A stretch of 64,000 nucleotides of DNA from Allolobophora icterica (lineage: Eukaryota > Annelida > Clitellata > Crassiclitellata > Lumbricidae), in the NCBI GenBank assembly GCA_963556255.1, contig OY744614.1, positions 35,078,179 through 35,142,178 on the forward strand, in the 5' to 3' direction. The notes under the pieces are model-generated. The model searched no databases, was not told where the DNA came from, and was given only the letters and a program-made list of their open reading frames with translations. Below, one piece after another: positions 50,191 to 61,302 of this stretch; within the stretch, counting starts at the first letter, position 1; each line of letters opens with the position of its first letter. Made by a program: the position numbers and the translations under genes.

Positions 50191-50878
50191 CGGATACGCA
50201 ATTTTAAAGAGGCAATTCTTAACACTGTGGTCAGACCGTCAGAGAGCCTAATGTACAGTATACAATAATTTTCCAGGCCTATAGGCCTATATTTGCACAT
50301 AAATTTAATTTATGAGTACAGCCCACTGAATCAAAAAGCTTTACAGGTCACACAGGGCCGTATTAACTTAGGTGGAGGCCCCAGTGCACCGCCGTGGTGG
50401 AGGCCCATTATAGCACGTCAAAGGCCTGACGCGGATGATGCCTGATTTGCTGTAGTGATAGCCTCACGAGTCACGACGCGTCGACTCCAGCATATCCCAA
50501 ATGCAAACCTGTAGGCCTACTCATTGAAGCTAGAACTAGTAACTATACGCTGCAGTCGCTACTTTATTTTAATCTGCTCCAAGTCAAAGTTTCTAATCTC
50601 GTTGAGGTCTATAAAGCAGTCTTGTTGTCCTCGAGACCAAGGTCTTGGTCTCGAGTGCGCTCGAGTTCGTTTTTAAAAGTCTTGGTCTTGGTCTTGGTCT
50701 TGACGTTCAAAGTCTTGGTCTTGGTCTTGGTCTTGAGGTTCAAGGTCTTGGTCTTGGTCTTGGTCTTGAGGTTCAAAGTCTTGGTCTTGGTTTTTCAAGA
50801 CCAAGACCAAGACCGACCTAAAATTTTAAATTTCCCGCACCATTGCGGTCAATAACGGTCGCACCTCTGGCCCATAGC

Positions 50879-51051
50879 CAGGGGCGTCTATCCCCCCTAA
50901 GTCGTTGGAGCAACGTCCCTTTTCCCCCTCTTTTCCCCCCCTCCCCGTTCCTTCCCCCCCTAAAATGGTGGCACACACACTGACAAATCTTTCCCCCCTA
51001 TTTCTTGGATGGAGCATTTGCTCCAAGGTTTCTATGGCGTAGACGCCCCTG
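50879..51051 (-). mobile_element. Short hAT MITE, family C copy 2
   Basis: 173 bp, same family as 46282 but inverted. Ends CAGGGGCGTCTA at both sides; exact 8-bp duplication CCCATAGC (50871-50878, 51052-51059). Nested inside the element at 50617-52911. Confidence 0.93.
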
Positions 51052-51210
51052 CCCATAGCCAATAATAGATAGCTCTTGTCTGGTCAACCGAGAGCCAGAC
51101 GAACTGAATCACAGGCAGTTAGACTTTCAGCCACACAGGTAACCCCGGCAGACTGACCCCCGCGATCAGTGCGCAGGCCAGGCGCCAAAGATCTGGGCCA
51201 CAGTTACACT

Positions 51211-52110
51211 CATAGTTCGAGAATTCGTGACTTTCGGTTTTAAAATTCGTAAAAATTCGCGAATTTTTGGTCTATTTTAAAAATCGTAAAAATTCGTAAA
51301 AATTCGTTCTGCCGTTGTTGGGCCTTTTTTACACTGACAGTGGCGTTTTGCAAATAAGCAACAACAACAAATGTGATGAAGTCATGATTATTTTGTTGTG
51401 TTAAGCTTCTGTTTATAATTTAATGTAAAATTCAGTATAAAAGTTTATTACGTAACGAGTTAATTTAGTTAAAATCTAATTTCTTAAAGATGAAAGAACT
51501 TGGATCGGAGTGGAAGTATGTAGTAATTTTGGAGGAGAAGGAAAGGGTAATGCGAAAATACAGTGTTACTTTTGTAAAAGTAATTCGGGAGCATTTGCAT
51601 GGCGAAAAGACAGAAACCAGAGTCGAGTGGGAGCAGTGGGCTTGACTCAGAATCATAGGACGATGAAGTAGAAAACACTGCTCGGTGAACGTTGCCAACC
51701 CCTTTTAACCATGTTTGGTTGCAAGCTGTGTTAATGACTGACTGGTCACACTGGAGCTGGGGCACTGGTGGTTTATCGTCCTGCTGACTGACATTCACAG
51801 TCACACACCCCAACTATGATAGAAATCGAAGTTCAAGACTCCAAGTAGAACAGTAACTGAATACCACTACTGTGTTGCTAGTCAGCTATGTCTTACGGCT
51901 GATTGACTGATTGCCTATGACATTGACATTTACTTGCTTAAAAGGATGAAAAGTAAACAAATAATAAAATTCGCTGCCATGGCAAAGAATTCTATTATTT
52001 TATTATTTCACGAATTTTAACGAATTTTAAAACTGCAGTTTTAAAATTCGTTAAAATTCGTGAATTTTTAAAATTCTTAAAATTCGTAAAATGCGAATTC
52101 TCGAACTATG
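51211..52110 (+). mobile_element. Non-autonomous hAT element with BED-finger remnant
   Basis: 900 bp. Ends CATAGTTCGAGAATTCG on both sides in inverted orientation; exact 8-bp duplication GTTACACT (51203-51210, 52111-52118). Subterminal AAAATTCGTAAAAATTCG repeats. A plus-strand stretch near 51545-51620 reads NAKIQCYFCKSNSGAF, resembling the first half of a BED zinc finger found at hAT transposase N termini. Confidence 0.87.
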
Positions 52111-52283
52111 GTTACACTCCTCTTGGAAATATCTTACATCATGCACCCTCGCTCTCTTATGGTTGACATCTTAGTCATATCGGGATGTGGAGTTGTAGGT
52201 CAAGTCCGTATATGGACCTACTCTCATAGGCTACTGGTGGCCTTGATATGAATCCTCACCCTCATTGCCCTCACAATCTCAGA

Positions 52284-52530
<247 letters not shown>

Positions 52531-52532
<2 letters not shown>

Positions 52533-52702
52533 GGGGCGTCTACACCATAGAAACCTTGGAGCAAATGCTCCATACAAGAAATGGGGGGAGGAGATCTGTC
52601 AGTGTGTGTGCCACCATTTTAGGGTAGGAAGGAACGGGGAGGGGGGAAGAAGAGGGGGAAAAGGGACGTTGCTCCAATGACTTAGGGGGATAGACGCCCC
52701 TG
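52531..52702 (+). mobile_element. Short hAT MITE, family C copy 3
   Basis: 172 bp with ends CAGGGGCGTCTA. It is inserted into a (TA)n tract, with flanks TATATGTA and TATATATA (one mismatch, or an ambiguous duplication in the repeat). Nearly identical to copy 1 along its length. Confidence 0.9.
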
Positions 52703-53503
52703 TATATATATATATATACGCCTCTGAGGAATAGTGTGGATATGATTGTGATTTTTGGGTCGTGGTCTTGGTCTTGGTCTTGAGGTTCAAGGTCTTGGTC
52801 TTGAGGTTCAAGGTCTTGGTCTTGGTCTTGAGGTTCAAGGTCTTGGTCTTGGTCTTGAGGTTCAAGGTCTTGGTCTTGGTCTTGAGGTTTATGGTCTTGA
52901 CAACAAGACTGCTATAAAGACGACCTTTGAAATGAGCTTCTGCAGTTTGTTGACTTTGTGGACACATTTAAGGACGAACAAGCATAAGATATGTCTGTCG
53001 ACAGAATTTCGTGTTTCGGCTGATACTTCAGAAACAAGTTCAAGGATCATTTCCTAATGTGGAGATAGCACTCCGCGTGTATCTAGTGCCCATGGTCAGT
53101 AACTGCAGTGCAGAAAGTTCATTCTCAAAAATGAAACTGATAAAGAATTAACAGACTTCGTACATCGAATGACAATGAGCAACTGGGTTGTCCAACCTGG
53201 CTCTGATGAGCATAGAAGCTGACATTCTGCGCGAGATCAACTTTGAGGATCTGGTGACTGAATTTGTGAAGAAGAAAACACGCAAAGTTTCACTAATTTG
53301 ACATGACTTCACGAGACAAACTATCTTCTGACCTTCTAACTGTTTCTTAGTTTAGATATTATTTTGTGTTAAACTGTGTCTGTGCGCACTGCACACTACT
53401 GAAATATTTTATAATCAATTATGAAACACAAGTAAAAAAATTTCTTGCACCTTTGTGGTGGAGGCCCCTATGGGGTTGGGGCCCCTATGTACTTTTAGTA
53501 CAT

Positions 53504-53505
53504 TC

Positions 53506-53583
<78 letters not shown>
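53504..53583. repeat. (TC)n microsatellite
   Basis: About 40 uninterrupted TC units next to the end of the decayed hAT element. Confidence 0.97.
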
Positions 53584-53586
<3 letters not shown>

Positions 53587-54428
53587 GTACATAGTTGAAG
53601 GTCTTTTCAGTTTTCAACGAGGCTGACACGCTTAGAGCGTCTCTGAATAGTTCGCACTGTGAGAGGCACTTTATAAATTCCCAGTTACCATACCATACCA
53701 TTATCTACCACATTAGGGCATTCATCACATCAGGCATTCTCCAATTCGTATTCAGATTTTCTCTGTGTGTTGATAATAAATGCTTTAAATAGATGAAGAT
53801 CTATGTGGTATCAATTCCAATCCACATTCATTGGATCAATTAAATGACTAACAGACTCATTCATTCATTCATTCATTCATTTTTCCATTTATATTTGTTC
53901 ATTCACTGATACGCTCCTTCTCTTGATCATGCATTCTTTCATTGTGACTAATTATTCATTGCAACTAATTATTTATCACTTTTACAACATTTGCTCGGTT
54001 GTTGCTTTGACTCTTTTTGTATTAATTTTTCTTTGGCCAGGAATTTTTTTATGCCCATATTTGGACAAGTTGCTGATGAAACTCATTGATTGTGGTCACA
54101 AAACAAGTTTTGTACTGATTCTCCTGTGTCTCGAGACAGTGAACCTGGTGACAAAAGACTATGGCTGTGACTGTCTGCATACCTGGCACTGAGATCTACA
54201 AAGACAAGGCTTTGATGATGGCCAACAAACAATAAACTTCTTGATGTTGTTTTATTTTGATTTTGTTTTGACCGAGTGCCTGTGAATAAGCTTTTTCTCC
54301 GACTTAGGTCTTTTGGTAGCTGGAAGATTGCAATTATCATAACCTGTTGAAAACTGAATTTCTGCTACACAGCAAGTTAAGAAATTTGGATGATTTAAAT
54401 AAGTGACATTGTTGACTCGTTCAGAGCA

Positions 54429-54434
54429 TTTATT
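54429..54434 (-). promoter_or_regulatory. Candidate polyadenylation signal of the AAA+ gene
   Basis: AATAAA on the minus strand, about 280 bp beyond the stop codon at 54711. It is the first perfect copy I noticed downstream; position only, no other support. Confidence 0.3.
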
Positions 54435-54710
54435 TACCGTCTGTCCAAGAAAACTTTGAATCTAATCCTGACAAACTGAGGGAAATATTTTTTGTCTGAT
54501 AATAAATACTAAAAAAGAAACCAGAAAAGAACAGTTTTTTAGTGGTTATAGAAAGTTTCTGCATTGGATCCTAGCTAAGATAATGCAGACCTTATAAGGT
54601 GCAACGCTTCATATTGTCAGTGCTCAAAACAAATAAAATTTTAAGGTTATGCATAGCTCCATAGAATCCGAGCAGGTCTTGTCTCTTTTCTGTAGCCAAG
54701 TTGACCAAAC

Positions 54711-54895
54711 CTATAAATAACACGACGCTGTGGTCCCGGCCAGGGCCTGCTCGATGTCGCTGGGAATGAGAACAATCGAGTTGTCAAATGGCCGTACCCA
54801 GGTACTTGGATGGCCCTGCAGACTTGGGTTTTTTCGCTTCAGGGCTGTGATCATCGCCTTTCTGCAGACTGCTGACAGATCGGCGGGCGAGAACT
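54711..54895 (-). CDS. AAA+ ATPase exon f: lid and C terminus
   Basis: 185 bp including the stop. Acceptor TTCTTTGACAG; a split Glu codon joins it to exon e. It encodes FSPADLSAVCRKAMITALKR, a spacer with HPSTWVRP, and the final helix IPSDIEQALAG. The end KRKNPSLQ... is longer than in Cdc48-type lids and recalls PEX6-type C termini, but similarity is too low for a call. Confidence 0.92.
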
Positions 54896-57800
54896 CTGTC
54901 AAAGAACATTACAGAGGACCAAGTGTAATTTTGTATGCACGCATTTGTCAGAGCGTCAACAGAAACTGTGTCCAGCAGAAAGCAATGCAATAGAAAACAG
55001 TACAGTGTTATGCGATACAATAAAATGTAAAATTGCCAATCAGCTGTCTTGTTGTCAAGACCTTAAACCTCAAGATCAAGACCAAGACTTTGAACCTCAA
55101 GACCAAGACCAAGACTTTGAACCTCAAGACCAAGACTTTGAACCTCGAGAACAAGACCAAGACCAAGACTTTAAACCTCAAGACCAAGACGGCAAGACCG
55201 AGACCAAGACCCAAAAAATCACATTCAGGTCAAGACTTCTTTTCCTTAAAAAAATTGTCAAGTCGGACTACTCGCTATTTTAATGAAAACGCGAGTCTTT
55301 TATTTTATTCAAGCAAATTAACTTTAAATGCAGACTGCAGAAAATTCCGAATTCATATTTACAAAAGTCCTTCATGCAAATTATAAAGTGTTATTTCAAA
55401 TTCCTTTTGTATTTTTTAAAAACCAATTCGCTCAGAATTTTCTGACCAAGACGTGCCTTGTGGGGTCTCATAAAAATTTCGCCATGTTAAAAATACTTTC
55501 CATAGGTGCTAAAGTCGCTGGCACACATAGTAGCCTTTCAAGCACTGGATTTAACTACAAATCGTGAGCTTTCTTTTAAATCCTGCCATGGTTTATCGGT
55601 CACCGTCTGGCTCAGAAAAAGTCTTGGCAGGGCTGCCAGATACAGCATAACTTAGCTGCTGCTGTCGATGGATTTTCCTGACCATAGGTATTTGTCGTAG
55701 GCTATGATGCACACAGGCTTAATAATTTTTTTAATTCTTGAGTTTTGTTAAATGACTGTTCATATTGACACCTGGTCTTGGTCTTGCGAGACCAAGACCA
55801 AAACTTTTAACCTCAAGACCAAGACCAAGACCAAGACTTTGAACTTCAAGACCAGGACCAAGACTTTTGGTCTCAAGACCAAGACCGAGACTTTTAAAAA
55901 CGAACTCGAGTGCACTCGACACCAAGACCTTGGTCTCGAGGACAACAAGTCTGCCAATCAGTAACAAATTTTATAGCCCTAGCTCTCTCTGTCTCTGTCT
56001 GTCTGTCTCTCCCTTGCTTTTTAATGTTTGTTATTGTATTTAAATTTACTATGCAGTATGGTTTACCTTTTGCCTTCGCGGCCGCATCTTTCAGTGACAC
56101 CTGAGTCACATCCCCCTTGCTTGTCAACAGTTCCAGCAACTCAGTACGTTCCTTCAATCAAAGAATATATTATATCGATCATTTTGCTCCAAATTATTCT
56201 TAATTTTGCATAAGTTCATAATCCAGTGAAATACATGAATTAATGGACAAAGAAGGAATGCGCGGATACATGAAATGAGTGTAGGAATGAATGGATGCAT
56301 TTTGTCAGTTCAGCCCAATACTAAACCGTTTCATAGGATTAAGGCCTAAATGAAGAATACAATCTACAGGTTACATGTTTTGTCCGACTTTATCTACTTC
56401 CTGCACAGATAGCTAGGCTATTCGAGATTTTGTGTTAATGGGGAAATACGAGCTAGGCTAAACATCCCAATTACTGTACCCACTGGGCTGCATTTGTACG
56501 TGTGTTGTCTGTTACCGAATAGATGTAATTACTTTGAGTGGCGGGAGATGCAGCTCATACGTGGCCTCGAAACGACCCGGCCGGAGCAGAGCCCTGTCAA
56601 CGACGTCAATCCGATTCGTCGCCGCGATGAAGAATGTTGTCCCATCAGCTTTCACTCCATCCATTAATTCTAAGAATTTCAGTGCGGACATCGAACGGTT
56701 TGCGAAGAGGTCATCGACTTCGTCGACGAAAACGACGCTGGGTCCCAGAGTTTCTGCCTACGAATTACAAGAACAAACTTCTAATCCATACAATCTCGAT
56801 GGGGTGATCATCTTAGGGGTCAGTCAGTTTGTCAATCATTCTCTTGGTCAATTGGTCAGTAATTGTATTGGTTAGCTGGTTTCGCTGCTTATTCACTCCT
56901 TCATTGTTCAGCCATTTTTGCATTTGTTCGTAATCGTAATTGCCAAATTTCTAAAGCGCCAGTCGAAAGCTTTGCGCAGAGCACCAGCTTATTCACGAGC
57001 GCTGCATCGAGTCAGAGGGGTTGTTCAGAGGGTAGTCAGGAGGTCCGAATCCGGTTGCCAGATGGTCAGAGGGGAGGAGACGACTAGCTGTTGAGGTAGG
57101 TGTCGTTTAGGTCGAGAATTGGCAGTGCCTTTGCGAGGTGTGTTCCAGCGAGGTCATGGAACACGGCATAACTCAAGAAGGGGGGCGCGAATTTGAGACG
57201 GAATTATGTAATTAGTAAACTAAAGTTGATCATTGGGGTGCTATATTTACGCTTGGCACAGGGTGCAATTATAGCTTGCTATGTTCCTGAGAATTAGAAG
57301 GAGCAGGATCGGATGAGTCAGGGTATGAACTCCTATATAGAGAGGTGAGACTTCAGTTTTGAGCATAAGCCCAAGGGGCATAGATAGAGGACCCAGGGCA
57401 GATGATGGTAGATCGGGTTTGCTGGATGGTGAAGAGATCACGGAGATACTTGGGCTGGGAATATTGTAGGGAGTTGTAGGTTAGTGATGGAACTTAGTGG
57501 ATTCGCTTTGGGATTTTTAGCCAGTGGAGTGATTTGAGGATGGGAATGATATGATGATGTTTGGGTTTTCTGGTGAGTGGTGACAGCTCGGAATAGTGAG
57601 CTTTGGATAAGTTGCAGACGCTTTAGTTGGGTGGATTCAAAGTTGAAGAAGATCGAAGGAACTGCAGTAATCGAGCTTTGAGTGGACAATGGAGGTAGCA
57701 ATGGACCAATGGTGGAGGCAGTTTTGAAGTCCAACATGGGTCGGATGCGACGGGTCACGCATGTGCATGAAGCAGAAGCGTGGGAGGTTGGAGATGTGGC

Positions 57801-57906
57801 TAGACAAGGAGAGATGTGGATCAGAAGTAATAAGACATACCAAGAATACGGACAGAGGAATTGGAGGTGAATATAAGATATGAAGTTGGTGGATAGGTGA
57901 ATGGTA

Positions 57907-57941
<35 letters not shown>

Positions 57942-57958
57942 TGATGATGATGATAATG

Positions 57959-57992
<34 letters not shown>

Positions 57993-58032
57993 CCCGGTAA
58001 TAATAATAATGATGATGATGATGATAATGATG

Positions 58033-58088
<56 letters not shown>

Positions 58089-58386
58089 TGCAGTCGAAAC
58101 CTCAGGAACCTGGCATGCCGAGTCGCTGGAGTTTTCCAAGAACTTGGTGCCAAGATAAAAGCAGCTACAGGTGATCAGCGTGAGACCAGCCATCTGCTCC
58201 AGCGTCTGTCGGTTGCCCTGCAAACTGGAAACTCTCTATCTGTTCTAGGCACCTCGGATTTGAACAACAAGGAGACCGTGCAGGCGCAGCCAGGACTGAA
58301 TGTCGGTCTATAGCTTAGAATCCCTAGATACAGTTAACAGTTCGTCTGCATATGAGTTTGTTGGTTGTATGAAGAAATAAATTTGT

Positions 58387-58444
<58 letters not shown>

Positions 58445-61237
58445 GTAACAATAATAATAATAATAATTATAATGATGATAATAATAATAATAATAATTAA
58501 TAATAATAATAATTATTATTATTAATAATAATTAATAATAATAATAATAATTATTATTAATAATAATTAATAATAATAATAATAACTCCAGTTTGGGGAC
58601 ATATTAAGGGATAGTTTCTAAGAGCCTGAGGGATTCTTTTTACCTCGGGCGTTAAAAAAAAAATTAATAATAATAATAATAATAATAATAATCTTTATTA
58701 ATTCAAACTACTATCAAAGTAAGCTTACGCAGTAAGATTACATTGAAACATGACGGTACAATCAAGATCTTAATTAAACACACGTTTTGGCAGTCATGCA
58801 AGGCGCCTACTCTAGAGGGGCCCGGGTTACGAGTGTCGAACCGTGATCTATTGCTCTCCTGGCCATGAGTGTTACCATTCATCTATCCCCCTTTCTATCT
58901 ATCTCCTTTCTAATTGATATCTGACAAATTGGTCAAATGATGTATAGTATTTACCCGAGCAAACAGCTTCTTCAGGTTATTAATGGGGTTACCATTCAGG
59001 ATGTCTGGGCCACTGGTTCTAAAACAAGTTATCTTTACGCCAACTTTGTTCGTGCAGTCGTCGAACAAAGAGGTGACTAGTTTGCTTTTGCCTGTACCTA
59101 CAACAGTCAAATGTTAAACTTGATTATATCAAAATTGTTTTTTAAAACATGTTTATGATGGAGCCGTAACAAAAGCGCGCAGAACAAATGCGCGCCGACA
59201 AATGCGCGCAATGATAACAACCAGACAAATGCGTGCAAGACAAAAGCGCGCAAATTTAGAATATTATGCCCTCTGTTTATTAATGGTTAATAACGTACCG
59301 CCTAACTTGAGAGGTAGGCTACCCCTCAGATGTACATGTAGATACTATTCGGCCGAATACGAATACGAGTAGGCCTAGTAGGCCTAGGTGTGGCAGAGCA
59401 GGGCATAAATATAAAGTTTGCACAAGTACATAATACTGCATATATTTAAAAAATGCTTAATACAACTAACTTCGCGTACTTTAAGAATAAACATCCCATT
59501 CTGAGTTTCTTAATGTCCTTTTTACTAAACGTTACGCAAGTGTGAATTCAGAAAGACTATAGACATTCTATTCTGATTTACACAACTCAATGTCAATTTG
59601 TCAAGGTCTCGTGGGGTTGGCCTATTGGACTTTCCAGTCATGTTGACTGTCTTTGTGTCTGTTCTCTTCTCTCATTCTGACTCAAAGCGATAATGTAACA
59701 CCCTTTCTCCATGAATTGCTTCGATGTCATTTAAGGCGTTTTAGATCTTGAGAATCCGAACCATATCTTCCGGAGTCTGAAGTGGAAATGACTGCAGGGC
59801 AGATGTGTTCAGCAGGTATTTCCACTGTACAGAGGCTCTCTGTACGTGGTCCTCCATGCACTTGAGTTCGGCCCACAGTCGAATGAAACCAAGATACACA
59901 ATTTTCTCTAATTTTGTGGCAATAAATACATGTTTGAAACATTCTGCAATTTTGCGACTGCATTTATTGAGATCTGGAGAAGATTTTTGGTCAACAGTGG
60001 GAGTGTTGAGGTCGGTATATGGCGGGAAACAATAGCTTCATCTGGCCAACCTTTGTATGCACGAGAATGTTGAACAAAACGGGTAAACAGCATCTTCTGT
60101 GGATGCTGCATGGTTCCATGCGGTATCTTCTTGACCGCTTGAAACTGTCACAGTCTACAGCTGCTTTGCCAATCTCAGTATTAGTTTGGAATGATTTCTG
60201 ATGTTTTCCCATGAACTCGTGTGCAACATCGCAGACGTTGGCGTCCGTTCCAAGCAGAAGGTTACAAATTAGTACCACACAGAACCTCGTGTTTGACCCT
60301 GAACATCCGACGGATATGACATAATTCGGAGCTCCGAGATATTAAGTAGAACAGTTCGAACCTTCAGAATATAAACTCCGCAACGAAACAGTGGTTCCGA
60401 GAGCATCGGATAAAGATGTTCGACCAAATACGAATAAACTATTCGGAGTACTATTCGGGGTCGATTCGAATACGAATATTCGGTACAGCTCTAGACTTCT
60501 GCAAAGGTGTATTTGAATGCTATAGTGTGCAGAATGCTATAACGAATCATCGTTATACTTTTCTTTTATTCCGAAATGGTATGACTAAGATGTCACTTAC
60601 CAGGCAATCCAAAAAGCAGAACACCTTTCTCCGGTTTCATCCCAGTCTCTAGGTAACTCGCTGGACTGAGGATAGGAAGTGTAATCATCTCCAGGATGTC
60701 TTTCTTGATCTGCTGACGGTCCTCTGTCATCGGCATATCCTATGTATAAAAAGAACATTACAGGTATGTACATTATTTTTCTTATAAACTGTTATTATTG
60801 TTAATTAGTAACTTCTATAATGCCAGTGTCTAAGGCAAAAGGCATCAATCGATGGCTAGCCAAACCCAATTAAGCCATAATCAGGTCAAAATGCAGAAGA
60901 GTCAAAGAGAAGGCCTATGTTGGACAAGCAGTAATAAATCGTACAGTGCATTCATTATTAGTAATATGCTATATACGATTGGTATCAGGAACTGATGATG
61001 ATGATGACGATGACGATGATGGTGATGATGAAATTTTTAATGGAAACTGCTATAACACCAGGAGAAGGAGCAGATAAGAGAGAGAGAGACAGACAAACAG
61101 ACAGACAGAGACAGACAAACACACAGACAGACAGACAGAGACAGACAGAGACAGACATATACAGAGACAGATAGAGATGAGAGGAGACAGAGAGGGGTAG
61201 GGAGGGAGGGAGGGAGGGAGAGAGGGAGGGAGGGAGG

Positions 61238-61302
<65 letters not shown>

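Noticed and set aside
50622..50855. Frames of the VLVLVLRFK / [10 protein letters not shown] type here and at 52599, 55008 and 55731
   Set aside because: Translations of TCTTGG arrays inside transposons.
57438..58223. 261-codon minus-strand open frame
   Set aside because: Its core is translated (AAT)n/(GAT)n repeat (poly-Ile and poly-Leu); no splice or homology support.
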